The position numbers and the translations under genes are program-made. Under the pieces are notes generated by a model. That model worked only from the letters and a program-made list of their open reading frames with translations, was not told where the DNA came from and made no database searches. This document shows, piece after piece, positions 55,186-63,274 of a DNA stretch of 64,000 bases. The stretch is from Rhodococcus sp. WMMA185 (GTDB lineage: Bacteria > Actinomycetota > Actinomycetes > Mycobacteriales > Mycobacteriaceae), in assembly GCF_001767395.1 (NCBI RefSeq), contig NZ_CP017014.1:3108501-3172500 (forward strand). Reading direction: 5' to 3'. The stretch's first letter is position 1. Each line of letters opens with the position of its first letter.

Positions 55186-55965
55186 GTGCGGAAACTCATC
55201 ATTGGAATCGTATTCCTCGTCGCTCTCGGTCTCGTCGTCGACTTCGGTTCGGCGGCGTATGCGGAATACCGGGTGTCCCGGGAACTGAGGGCCGGCGCGT
55301 CACTCACAGCAGACCCCGAGGTCACTGTGCACGGTTTCCCGTTTCTCACCCAGGCATGGGAAGGAAAGTACAACGATATCGAGATTCGCGCGCGTGGGGT
55401 CCAAAGTAGTGAGGTAGGTGAGGTGACGATCGAGTCCACGCTACAGGGTGTCACTGCTCCGCTGTCCGAATTGGTGGACGGCACCGTGGCGACCGTTCCC
55501 GTCGATCACCTTTCCGGCAGGATGCTCATCGATGCCACCGAATTGGGCCAGTTCCTCGGTATCGCGGACCTTCAAGTGTCGGCCCCACCGGCCAACAGGT
55601 CGGACGGCACCGGCGGTTCCGGCGGTTCGGGCACGCCCACCGCAGGCGGAGTGGTCCTCACAGGTACGGTCCCGGTCGGGCCGATCGAGACGACGGTCAG
55701 CGTCCATGCCGACCTGGTGCTCGACAACGGCCAGGTGAAGATCGTCGCCAGCGACTTCAACTTCGGGCCGAACGGCAGCACCGACTACAGCATCCCTGAT
55801 CCGCTGGCCCCCGTGATTCTCGGACTCTTCACCCAGACGATCGATCCCCGGGAACTCCCGTTCGGGGTGCAGCCGACCGAGGTATACGCGAGGGGATCTC
55901 AGATCGTCATCGAAGGCGTGGGGAACAACGTCACGATCACCCTCGACGGGTTGCAGAGAAGATAA
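55186..55965 (+). CDS. lmeA: LmeA-like phospholipid-binding protein (DUF2993)
   Basis: 259 residues. One N-terminal hydrophobic segment (LIIGIVFLVALGLVVDFGSAAYA) acts as signal peptide or anchor. DUF2993 features follow: VTVHGFPFLTQAWEGKYNDIEIRARGV, LSELVDGTVATVPVDHLSGRMLIDATELGQFLG, a Gly/Ser linker (DGTGGSGGSGTPT), and DPRELPFGVQPTEVYARGSQIVIEG. In mycobacteria LmeA (Rv0817c) is a periplasmic phosphatidylinositol-binding protein needed for normal lipoglycan mannan length. Position divergent from glnR-mshD is conserved. GTG 55186 lies six bases after CAGAAT, so it may be leaderless. Confidence 0.85.
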   Translation: MRKLIIGIVFLVALGLVVDFGSAAYAEYRVSRELRAGASLTADPEVTVHGFPFLTQAWEGKYNDIEIRARGVQSSEVGEVTIESTLQGVTAPLSELVDGTVATVPVDHLSGRMLIDATELGQFLGIADLQVSAPPANRSDGTGGSGGSGTPTAGGVVLTGTVPVGPIETTVSVHADLVLDNGQVKIVASDFNFGPNGSTDYSIPDPLAPVILGLFTQTIDPRELPFGVQPTEVYARGSQIVIEGVGNNVTITLDGLQRR

Positions 55966-55976
55966 GCCACGACCCG

Positions 55977-56011
55977 GTAGCGGAAGCGAGCGTCGACGCC
56001 CCTTCCGCTAC
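55977..56011 (+). terminator. Hairpin after lmeA
   Basis: 10-base arms GTAGCGGAAG and CTTCCGCTAC a few bases after the stop codon. Confidence 0.7.
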
Positions 56012-56069
56012 GCGGAACTGCCAGAAATCTCACACCCGGCCCCCGGCTTCGGATTCATGGAAAACCGGG

Positions 56070-56075
56070 TAAACT
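56070..56075 (+). promoter_or_regulatory. -10 box of the cysteine leader/cysA2 transcript
   Basis: TAAACT ends seven bases before GTG 56083, consistent with a leaderless leader-peptide mRNA. Confidence 0.55.
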
Positions 56076-56082
56076 GGCCGCC

Positions 56083-56169
56083 GTGCAATCCAGCCAGGAG
56101 CTCATGCTCACCCGACGCCGCACGGTTGACCTGTGTCGCCTCGGGGCCTGTGACTGTATCTGCCGCTGA
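56083..56169 (+). CDS. Cysteine-rich leader peptide upstream of cysA2
   Basis: 28 codons from GTG 56083 (or 21 from ATG 56104, which has AGGAG upstream). The end reads DLCRLGACDCICR and stop: four cysteine codons in the last 11. It lies 249 bases before cysA2. Mycobacteria have cysteine-rich upstream open frames that attenuate cysteine-supply operons, including the cysA2/sseC locus. Stalling at Cys codons under cysteine shortage would open the downstream genes. The intervening 250 bases have no other gene. Confidence 0.7.
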   Translation: MQSSQELMLTRRRTVDLCRLGACDCICR

Positions 56170-56418
56170 TCACCAGGGCTGTCGTTTCCTGCTGACGCCG
56201 CAGACTTCATGCACGTGATCGAGACTTGCGATGACGACATCTTCCATCGTTCCTCGGCGCCCAGCCTGTATTGCGGACCTACGCAGAAGCGCTTCATCTA
56301 TCCACCTCACTCGACGCCCTGAAGGTCGGCATCCGTGACCGGACATTCCGCGTTGCCGGTCACGACCACCCGAACCGGGTAAGCACACACCGAGTAGCAC
56401 ACCATCGAAAGGAACACC

Positions 56419-57255
56419 ATGGCTCGCTCCGATGTCCTAGTCTCCGCCGACTGGGCCGAGCAGAACCTCAAAGCCCCCAAGACCGTTTTCGTAGAGGTCG
56501 ACGAGGACACCAGCGCATACGACGGAGGCCACATCGAAGGTGCCATCCGCCTCGACTGGCGCAAGGATCTGCAGGACGGAGTCCGCCGCGACTTCCTCAA
56601 CCAGCAGCAGTTCTCCGACCTCCTGTCCGCCAAGGGCGTCGCCAACGACGACACCGTCGTTCTCTACGGTGGCAACAACAACTGGTTCGCCGCCTATGCG
56701 TACTGGTACTTCAAGCTGTACGGCCACCAGGACGTCAAGCTGATCGACGGTGGCCGCAAGAAGTGGGAACTCGACGGTCGCCCCCTCTCACGCGAGACGG
56801 TCACCCGCGAGGCCACCCAGTACCAGGCCAAGACGCCCGACCTGTCGATCCGCGCATTCCGCGACGAGGTCATCGCCGCCATCGGAAACAAGAACCTTAT
56901 CGACGTCCGTTCGCCCGACGAGTTCTCCGGCAAGATTCTCGCGCCGGCGCACCTGCCGCAGGAACAGGCTCAGCAGCGTGGGCACGTCCCCGGTGCGATC
57001 AACATCCCGTGGAGCACTACCGCCAACGAGGACGGCACCTTCAAGTCGGACGAAGCCCTCGAGGAGCTGTACGCGGAGAAGGGCTACGACGAGTCCAAGC
57101 CCACGATCGCGTACTGCCGAATCGGTGAACGCTCGAGCCACACCTGGTTCGTGCTCAAGGAAATCCTCGGCAAGTCCGATGTCAAGAATTACGACGGCAG
57201 CTGGGTCGAATACGGCTCACTCGTCGGCGCACCAATCGAGTTGGAGGTTCACTGA
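56419..57255 (+). CDS. cysA2: Thiosulfate sulfurtransferase (rhodanese) CysA2
   Basis: 278 residues, two rhodanese domains. The inactive first domain has TVFVEVDEDTSAYDGGHIEGAIRLDW. The active second domain has LIDVRSPDEFSGKI, GHVPGAINIPW and the catalytic loop IAYCRIGERSSHTWF with the sulfur-carrying cysteine. It transfers sulfane sulfur from thiosulfate. Orthologue of Rv0815c. sseC follows after three bases, so they form one operon, and a cysteine-codon leader precedes it. ATG 56419 has GAAAGGAACACC as ribosome site. Confidence 0.95.
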   Translation: MARSDVLVSADWAEQNLKAPKTVFVEVDEDTSAYDGGHIEGAIRLDWRKDLQDGVRRDFLNQQQFSDLLSAKGVANDDTVVLYGGNNNWFAAYAYWYFKLYGHQDVKLIDGGRKKWELDGRPLSRETVTREATQYQAKTPDLSIRAFRDEVIAAIGNKNLIDVRSPDEFSGKILAPAHLPQEQAQQRGHVPGAINIPWSTTANEDGTFKSDEALEELYAEKGYDESKPTIAYCRIGERSSHTWFVLKEILGKSDVKNYDGSWVEYGSLVGAPIELEVH

Positions 57256-57258
57256 ATC

Positions 57259-57564
57259 ATGTGCGGAGCACCAGTACAGACCCAGACCCTGCCCGCAGGC
57301 GTGGATGTAGAGAAGGAAACCGTCATCACCGGCCGCGTGCTCGCGGCTGACGGTCAGCCGATCGGTGGGGCGTTCGTGCGCCTCCTCGACGGCGGCGGAG
57401 AGTTCACCGCCGAGGTCGTCGCCTCGGGAACCGGCGACTTCCGCTTCTTCGCAGCCCCCGGCAACTGGACCGTGCGGGCACTGTCCAGCTCAGGCAACGG
57501 CACCTCCACGGTGAGCCCGACCGGAGCCGGCGTCGTCAACGTCGACGTCACGGTCGGCGAGTAG
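57259..57564 (+). CDS. sseC: SseC (DUF1416) sulfur-metabolism-associated protein
   Basis: 101 residues, small beta-sandwich. MCGAPVQTQTLPAGVD at the N-terminus holds the only cysteine, followed by ITGRVLAADGQPIGGAFVRLLDGGGEFTAEVV and GDFRFFAAPGNWTVRALS, carboxypeptidase-regulatory-like. Always found next to cysA2 in mycolata; exact function is unknown. Three bases after the cysA2 stop. A strong terminator follows. Confidence 0.92.
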   Translation: MCGAPVQTQTLPAGVDVEKETVITGRVLAADGQPIGGAFVRLLDGGGEFTAEVVASGTGDFRFFAAPGNWTVRALSSSGNGTSTVSPTGAGVVNVDVTVGE

Positions 57565-57584
57565 ATCACTCAGCGACACACCGG

Positions 57585-57615
57585 AAGGGCCCGCTCCGAT
57601 TCGGAGCGGGCCCTT
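57585..57615 (+). terminator. Terminator after cysA2-sseC
   Basis: Perfect 14-base arms AAGGGCCCGCTCCG and CGGAGCGGGCCCTT with an ATT loop. Confidence 0.9.
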
Positions 57616-57697
57616 CTGGCATGCGAGCGCCGAACTTGGCACAGCTGCGGCCTCCGGCAAACTTCTCTCCCGTTTCGACCGCTCGGCGACCTCGGTT

Positions 57698-57703
57698 TAT
57701 GAT
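57698..57703 (+). promoter_or_regulatory. -10 box of the small membrane peptide gene
   Basis: TATGAT, a near-consensus -10, six bases before GTG 57710; no ribosome site, so probably leaderless. Confidence 0.6.
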
Positions 57704-57709
57704 GTCACC

Positions 57710-57802
57710 GTGGTTGTCTTCTTCGAGGTACTTCTTGTCCTTGCCGCCGTGTTGATCACGTGGTTCTCCGTGTACACGATCTACCGCCTGATCACCGACT
57801 AA
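57710..57802 (+). CDS. 30-residue single-pass membrane peptide
   Basis: Reads [19 protein letters not shown] then [11 protein letters not shown] and stop: one membrane helix with a short C-terminal tail. It is too short for usual gene finders. TATGAT lies six bases before the GTG, giving a leaderless start, and the next gene (nitrobindin-like) starts two bases after its stop. So it is probably the first cistron of that operon. No family recognised; the context suggests a membrane tether or regulator, but that is a guess. Confidence 0.6.
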   Translation: MVVFFEVLLVLAAVLITWFSVYTIYRLITD

Positions 57803-57804
57803 TC

Positions 57805-58527
57805 GTGAGTCACACCCCGGACGCAGGAGCGGATCCCTCCTCCGAGCACCCGAGCACCGATGCTTCGGCCGGGGACACCCCTGGCGTGCGGCGCGGTAGT
57901 GGCGATGCGGCCGTCGCCGATGCCATCGAGCGTTCAAAGACGACGGCATCGCGAAACATATCTCAGCTTCCCGGCCTTCCGCTGCCCGAGGACACCGCCA
58001 ATCTCCGCCTCGGCCCGGATCTGGACAACGACCTTCTGGCAGTACTGCCCCTGGTCGGTGTGTGGCGCGGTGAAGGAGAGGGCCACGACCCCGACACGGG
58101 CGACTACCGCTTCGGCCAGCAGATCATCGTCTCCCACGATGGCGGCAACTACCTCAGCTGGGAATCGCGGTCCTGGGTCCTCGACGACGAAGGCGAATAC
58201 GTACGCCCCGACCTTCGCGAGTCCGGCTTCTGGCGAATCAGCGGAGACGGGATCCCGGGGAGCGCCGACGAAGAAGTCGTCGAACTTCTCCTCACCCATA
58301 GTTCCGGCGTAGTCGAATTGTTCTACGGCCGTGCCCTTACCCAGTCGTCGTGGGAACTCGCGACCGATGTCGTGATTCGCAGCTCCTCCGGCGCCCTGGT
58401 CGGCGGCGCCAAACGTCTCTACGGCATTGTCGAGGGCGGCGACCTGGCCTACGTCGAGGAGCGCGTCATCGCCGACGGAGAACTCCTCCCCCGCCTCTCC
58501 GCGCGACTTTCCCGCTACATCGGCTGA
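57805..58527 (+). CDS. Nitrobindin-like / FABP-like haem beta-barrel protein
   Basis: 240 residues from GTG 57805, two bases after the small peptide stop. A ~70-residue disordered, Ser/Thr/Asp-rich N-terminus precedes a beta-barrel (THAP4/nitrobindin type): [29 protein letters not shown] holds the GxWxGxG signature, followed by [29 protein letters not shown]. The haem-ligand His at the C-terminus of plant nitrobindins is not obvious here. Syntenic with Rv0813c, a FABP-like protein. The ligand could be haem, nitric oxide or a fatty acid. Confidence 0.85.
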   Translation: MSHTPDAGADPSSEHPSTDASAGDTPGVRRGSGDAAVADAIERSKTTASRNISQLPGLPLPEDTANLRLGPDLDNDLLAVLPLVGVWRGEGEGHDPDTGDYRFGQQIIVSHDGGNYLSWESRSWVLDDEGEYVRPDLRESGFWRISGDGIPGSADEEVVELLLTHSSGVVELFYGRALTQSSWELATDVVIRSSSGALVGGAKRLYGIVEGGDLAYVEERVIADGELLPRLSARLSRYIG

Positions 58528-58622
58528 CCCTGCAGGGCGCTGACTCACACAGGGAATTTCGCTGCCCAAGGATCGGGTCGCCGCACTGGTTTCCTCGGCT
58601 TCAGGAGAGCACCCTTGACGAC

Positions 58623-59204
58623 TCACGGATGACCGCCGGTCGGCATCAGCTCTTCCGGAGTCCACGTGGGCCAGGTGATTTCGCCGACCGCGTCACCGTC
58701 GACAAACCGTGCGACGATCCGTGTAACGTCCGCGGCGGTGTTGTCGTAGACGGTCGCGTGGTCGACTCGGTCAATCGCGTCGACCACCAGCGCCCACAGG
58801 CGCTTGAATCGCTCGCGGATCTTCTCCTCGGGCACCGAATGCCCGCCCTCGAGGACCCGCTCCGCAACACGCGCGACCGCCAACTCGACTGGCACCAGGA
58901 CCACGTGCAGCACGACGACATACCCGGCTTGCCGCGCCCGGTCGATCAGTTCCAATTTCGATGGGTGCGAAAACACGGTCTCGGCAATGAACGACTCGCC
59001 CTGCTCAATCAGGGCGTCCCGGATGGTCGCTGCGATCCGCGCGGCCTCGTAGGAGTGCTCCTCCGTTGCGTCGGGCCAGCGGTCCTTGGCGATCACGTCG
59101 GCGTTGACCAATACGCTTGCGGGCAGCAGCGGCGCGAGGCGTTGCTCGACGAAGGCCGACTTGCCGGCGCCGTTCGGCCCGACCACTAGATCGAGACGTC
59201 TCAC
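58623..59204 (-). CDS. Zeta-toxin-like P-loop kinase
   Basis: 193 residues. Walker A is at the very N-terminus (LDLVVGPNGAGKSAFVEQRL), followed by VLVNADVIAKDRWPDATEEHSYEAARIAATIRDALIEQGESFIAETVFSHPSKLELIDRARQAG. The NAD-like AxxxA/ETVFS region is typical of zeta-toxin-family kinases, which phosphorylate UDP-N-acetylglucosamine. The start GTG overlaps the stop of the upstream ParD-like antitoxin gene (GTGA). So it is the toxin or P-loop partner of a two-gene module. Divergent from typical zeta by being shorter. Confidence 0.82.
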   Translation of the reverse strand: MRRLDLVVGPNGAGKSAFVEQRLAPLLPASVLVNADVIAKDRWPDATEEHSYEAARIAATIRDALIEQGESFIAETVFSHPSKLELIDRARQAGYVVVLHVVLVPVELAVARVAERVLEGGHSVPEEKIRERFKRLWALVVDAIDRVDHATVYDNTAADVTRIVARFVDGDAVGEITWPTWTPEELMPTGGHP

Positions 59205-59578
59205 AGGAGGATCTGGGTGCCGTCAGGTAGGTGCTTGACGACGCGGCCCTGTTCGTCGAGCGAGACCGTCGCGCGGCCCTGCGCGGCGCGGTCGGCGACA
59301 TGGTTGCCGGTTGCGAGTGATTCTTCGAGTGTTGCCGCTATCTCGGCGTTGAACACCGCGCCTTCCTCGGCGGACAGTGCACGCAGTGGCATCCGGCCGG
59401 CCAGAGCGGCCTCGACGCGCCGGCGGGCGATCTGTCGCTGGTTCGACACCTCGCGACCCACCCGGGCCCAGTGTTCGAGCTGCTGACGTGCCGAACGGTG
59501 CTCGCGCTTACCCTCGGCTGCCGCCGCATCGACGAGTTCCGACGCAATCCTGGTGACCTTATCGACGCCAGCCGTCAT
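59201..59578 (-). CDS. ParD-like antitoxin
   Basis: 125 residues from ATG 59578 with AAGGAGGAG upstream; the longer frame from 59641 runs through the operator palindrome. KVTRIASELVDAAAAEGKREHRSARQQLEHWARVGREV is the typical N-terminal (DNA-binding) segment of ParD-like antitoxins. The C-terminus (DEQGRVVKHLPDGTQILL) would bind the toxin. Translational overlap with the zeta-like gene indicates a toxin-antitoxin operon with antitoxin first. Confidence 0.8.
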   Translation of the reverse strand: MTAGVDKVTRIASELVDAAAAEGKREHRSARQQLEHWARVGREVSNQRQIARRRVEAALAGRMPLRALSAEEGAVFNAEIAATLEESLATGNHVADRAAQGRATVSLDEQGRVVKHLPDGTQILL

Positions 59579-59611
59579 GACTCCTCCTTCGGGCGACACC
59601 ACCAAGCTATT

Positions 59612-59626
59612 GTAGCAATCTGCTAC
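59612..59626 (-). promoter_or_regulatory. Operator-like inverted repeat upstream of the toxin-antitoxin operon
   Basis: GTAGCA-ATC-TGCTAC, perfect 6-base arms, 34 bases before the antitoxin start codon; likely autorepression site. Confidence 0.55.
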
Positions 59627-59687
59627 GAGGGGCATTTGCACTGTTCACAGCTCACTGCGATTCCTTTGCACATTGTGGACGCAGAAC

Positions 59688-59754
59688 GGCCCCCGAGCCG
59701 TCCGGTGCTGTAGCACCGGTCCCGATCTGGACAAAGACCGGGGGCTCGAGGGCC
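59688..59754. other. Highly structured intergenic element downstream of cydC
   Basis: Outer arms GGCCCCCGAGCC (59688-59699) and GGGCTCGAGGGCC region (59743-59754) pair at 11 of 12 positions. Inside, CCGGTGCT and AGCACCGG form a hairpin, while CCGGTC (59716-59721) can alternatively pair with GACCGG (59736-59741). Might be the cydC terminator or an RNA element. Confidence 0.5.
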
Positions 59755-59901
59755 GGGTAGCTGCCTGGGATTCGCTAGCCGCTCGCGCGGTCAGTGAATT
59801 CCGCCGGCGGTAGCGGCTAGCCTGCAGCCACCTCACGTGTCCGTTTGTCATTCAACTTCAGACCACCTCCTTCCTCGTGTACAGAAGAAAGTACGCCGAG
59901 C

Positions 59902-61581
59902 TCACGGAGTCAGCAACGTATTTTCGTGCCCCGTTTTCTCCACGTGTACCACCAGGTCGGCGCCGGTACTTTCGGGCAGCTGGTGGGTGACGACCACGAC
60001 GGTGCGCTGCGGCGACACCAGTCCGCCGTCGCGGGCGAGCAGTCTTCGAAGCAGGTCCGCACCCTCGACTGCATCGAGATGTTCGGTCGGTTCATCGAGC
60101 AACAGCACCCGCGCGGGCGACAGGAGAGCCCGAGCCAGCAGCAATCGCCGCCGCTGCCCGCCCGAAACTGCCCTGGCGCCGCCTGCGAGCGTCGTGTTCA
60201 AGCCCTCAGGTAACCCGGACACCCAGTCCCCGAGTCCGACGGCACCTAACACCTCGAGTGCCTCCGCTTCCTGGATATCGCCGCGGGCCACCCGCAGATT
60301 CTCGAGCACCGTCGTGTCGAACAAATGCGCATCCTCGGCGAAGAAACCGACGTCATGGCGTAGAGCGCCGGACCTCACGTCGCGAAGATCCGTGCCGTCG
60401 ACTTGGACGGTCCCCGAGATCGGTGGAAGCAGTCCGGCAAGCGTCATCAAAGTGGCAGTCTTTCCTGAGCCACTGCGCCCAACCACGGCGACGCGGGCGC
60501 CCGGTGGGAGGTCGAGGTCGAGAGGTGCCGTCGCAGAGCCGGCCGGCCACCCACATCGCAGCGCTTCCGCGACAATCCCGATCGGACCATCCAGATCCCG
60601 GTTCCCGATGCGTCGATCGGCGGTCGCTGCGTCCAGGACGGCGAGGATGCGACGTGAAGCGATCCTGGCCCGAGTGAGCGCCACCGCCGCCGCCGGTAGG
60701 GCGGAGGTAGCTTCGAAAGCCGAAAGCGGCAGCAACACAAGAATCCCCATCGCCATCGGAGTCATCGTTCCGGACGAGTAGAGGTTCATGCCGATGAGCA
60801 GTGAAGCGACCACGCTCACGCCGGTTGCGAGGGGCGTGGCCGCGTCGGCGAAAGCGATCGGTACGGCAGCACGGTCAGTCCCGGCCACGGCTGCACGGTC
60901 GGCGGCGACCGCCCGGGACACCGTCTGGTCGAGCCGACCAGCTACGCGGAGTTCGCCGGCGTGATCGAGCGCAGTCACGGCGCTCTCGCTCAGCCGCGCC
61001 CTCGCCTGCGCACCGGCATCCTCGGCCGCGCGCGAGGCACGCGCAGACAACCACGGCGCCGCAACCCCGGACACCACAAGCGCAAGCGCGAGCACCAATG
61101 CTGCTGCGGGCGAGATGAATGCAAGAATGCCGACGGCTGCGACGGCCAGTACGCCGGCAACAGCGATGGGGACGAGCGCACGCACCACGACGTCACCGAG
61201 AGTATCGACGTCCTCTCCCGTGCGTGAGAGGAGTTCACCACGACGCAGTCCCGCCGCGGCAGCAGGTTCACCATCAGCGAGTCTCTGGTACAGCTGCGCA
61301 CGGGCGGAGGTGGTCCCGCGCAACGCGGTGTCATGGGTGGCCAACCGTTCGAGGTAGCGGAACACGCCGCGGGAGATGCCGAGTGCCCGCACCGCCACGA
61401 CGGCCACGCTGAGGTCCAGGACCGGTGGCATCTGCCACGCCCGTGTGATCAACCACGCCGAAAGTGCTGCGAGCGCCAGCGCACTGCCCAAGGTGACGAC
61501 TCCGGCGGCAACTGCGCGCAATACCCGCCCGGGTCTCAGTTCGAGAAGCGGCAACGCCCGCATCAACGGGTCACCCGACAT
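59902..61581 (-). CDS. cydC: Thiol reductant ABC exporter subunit CydC
   Basis: 559 residues: six-helix transmembrane domain (VLRAVAAGVVTLGSALALAALSAWLITRAW with CydC-like RALGISRGVFRYLERLATHD), then the ATPase with Walker A VVGRSGSGKTATLMTLAGLLPP, signature VSGGQRRRLLLARALL, Walker B VLLLDEPTEHLD. With CydD it exports cysteine/glutathione-type thiols needed for cytochrome bd assembly; here probably for a low-molecular-weight thiol such as mycothiol precursor or haem, which is unproven. ATG 61581 overlaps the cydD end by 11 bases. Last gene of cydAB-DC. Confidence 0.93.
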   Translation of the reverse strand: MSGDPLMRALPLLELRPGRVLRAVAAGVVTLGSALALAALSAWLITRAWQMPPVLDLSVAVVAVRALGISRGVFRYLERLATHDTALRGTTSARAQLYQRLADGEPAAAAGLRRGELLSRTGEDVDTLGDVVVRALVPIAVAGVLAVAAVGILAFISPAAALVLALALVVSGVAAPWLSARASRAAEDAGAQARARLSESAVTALDHAGELRVAGRLDQTVSRAVAADRAAVAGTDRAAVPIAFADAATPLATGVSVVASLLIGMNLYSSGTMTPMAMGILVLLPLSAFEATSALPAAAVALTRARIASRRILAVLDAATADRRIGNRDLDGPIGIVAEALRCGWPAGSATAPLDLDLPPGARVAVVGRSGSGKTATLMTLAGLLPPISGTVQVDGTDLRDVRSGALRHDVGFFAEDAHLFDTTVLENLRVARGDIQEAEALEVLGAVGLGDWVSGLPEGLNTTLAGGARAVSGGQRRRLLLARALLSPARVLLLDEPTEHLDAVEGADLLRRLLARDGGLVSPQRTVVVVTHQLPESTGADLVVHVEKTGHENTLLTP

Positions 61582-63274
61582 CGGCACTCACCTTGATCAC
61601 TTGATCTGCGGACTCGAGAAGGCTCGGCCGATGCCCTACGACCACGACGGTCCGCCCCGCGGCGGCCAAGCGCCGTAGCGAGTCGAGCACGGACCGTTCT
61701 GAGCTGTCGTCGAGGTGCGCGGTGGGTTCGTCGAGCACCAGAACGGGACGTCGGGTCGCGAGAACTCGGGTCAGAGCGAGACGCTGACGCTGGCCGAGCG
61801 AGAGCCCCACTCCCCCAGCGCCGACCCGCGTACCCCAACCGTCTGGGAGTTCGGCAAGAACTGCATCGAACCCTGTTGCTGCGCAGGCCTGGTCGAGATC
61901 AACCACGTCACCGATCAGATGAAGGTTCTCGGCCAGGGTTCCGGGGACGAGGACGGGATGCTGTGGGAGCCATGCCACCTGCGCCCACCACGAGGACCGG
62001 TCCAGTGCCTCCACGGACGTTCCTGCGACCCGCACCTCCCCGTGGTCCACATCGATGAGCCCGAGAAGGGCTTGCACCGCAGTCGACTTCCCGGATCCGT
62101 TCGGTCCGGTCAACACCGACACAGTTCCGGGTTCGAGGACGCCGGTCAAGTCCCGAGGCGCATGGCCGTGTCGGGAACGAATGCCCACCTTCTCGAATTC
62201 GATGCGTGCCCCCACTGCCTCGACGATTTCGCTGCCGCCGTCGGAATCGGGCCGGTCGCTGTCGATGACCGCGAAGGCTCTACTCGCCGCGGTCATTCCG
62301 TCCTCGGCCGCGTGGAACTGGGTGCCCACCATCCGCAGAGGAAGGTACACCTCGGGCGCGAGGATCAGCGCCACGATCCCCGCTTCGAGCGTCATGTCTC
62401 CGTACACCAACCGCAGGCCGATGCTGACCGCAACGAGTGCCACGCACAGGGTCGCCAGCAATTCGAGCACCATCGAGGACAGGAACGCGATCCGCAACGA
62501 CGACATCGCTGTACGCCGGTGGGCGTCGCCGAGTTCCCGTATCCGCGTTGCCGGTCCCTGCTCACGGCCGAGTGCGCGAAGTGTCGGTAACCCAGCCAGG
62601 AGATCGAGCAACTGCGAAGACAACGCGGTCATTGCAGTCAGGGTCTGTGCGGCCTTCCCCTTGGTGAGCAGGCCGATGAGGATCATGAAGATCGGGATCA
62701 GCGGTAGCGTGACGAAGATTATCGCCGCCGACGTCATATCCTGAAAGGCGATGACCACCAACGTTGCCGGGGTGAGCGTGGCCGCGAGTACCAGTGCCGG
62801 CAGATAGCCGGTGAGGTACGGCAGCAGGCCGTCGATTCCGCGAGTGAGGACGGTCGCGATCTCGTCACGCCGCGGATCGAGGTCGCGCACCGGCATCCGA
62901 GTGGCGACACCGAGCACCTCGCCCCTCAGTTCCGCGACGACACGCGTGGCGGACCGGTGTGCGAACCGGGACTGCAACCACGTGCCGGCCACCCGAACAA
63001 CCACCGCGATCGCGAGGGTCACCAACTCGGCGGACCACCGTCCGAAGTCGGTGGCGCCATCGACAATCACGCCACCGAGCACCCGGCCGATCATGAGCGC
63101 CGACACGATCACCATCGCGACATTGACTACCGAGAGGCCTACCGTGAGAACGAGATACCCACGGGCAGCTGCCGAGTAGCGCCACAGGCGCGGATCGACG
63201 GGGCGCCGGGAGGCACGCTCCGCGCCGGGACTTACCTGTTCCGGTGCGGGAGCGTCGCCTACCTCTGTGGTCAT
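61571..63274 (-). CDS. cydD: Thiol reductant ABC exporter subunit CydD
   Basis: 567 residues from ATG 63274, which overlaps the cydB stop as ATGA; the frame is open further upstream but inside cydB. N-terminal transmembrane domain (YLVLTVGLSVVNVAMVIVSALMIGRVLGG); ATPase with Walker A LTGPNGSGKSTAVQALLGL, signature LSLGQRQRLALTRVLA, Walker B VLVLDEPTAHLDD and switch VVVVGHRPSLL. Forms the heterodimer with CydC. Translationally coupled on both sides. Confidence 0.93.
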   Translation of the reverse strand: MTTEVGDAPAPEQVSPGAERASRRPVDPRLWRYSAAARGYLVLTVGLSVVNVAMVIVSALMIGRVLGGVIVDGATDFGRWSAELVTLAIAVVVRVAGTWLQSRFAHRSATRVVAELRGEVLGVATRMPVRDLDPRRDEIATVLTRGIDGLLPYLTGYLPALVLAATLTPATLVVIAFQDMTSAAIIFVTLPLIPIFMILIGLLTKGKAAQTLTAMTALSSQLLDLLAGLPTLRALGREQGPATRIRELGDAHRRTAMSSLRIAFLSSMVLELLATLCVALVAVSIGLRLVYGDMTLEAGIVALILAPEVYLPLRMVGTQFHAAEDGMTAASRAFAVIDSDRPDSDGGSEIVEAVGARIEFEKVGIRSRHGHAPRDLTGVLEPGTVSVLTGPNGSGKSTAVQALLGLIDVDHGEVRVAGTSVEALDRSSWWAQVAWLPQHPVLVPGTLAENLHLIGDVVDLDQACAATGFDAVLAELPDGWGTRVGAGGVGLSLGQRQRLALTRVLATRRPVLVLDEPTAHLDDSSERSVLDSLRRLAAAGRTVVVVGHRPSLLESADQVIKVSADVG

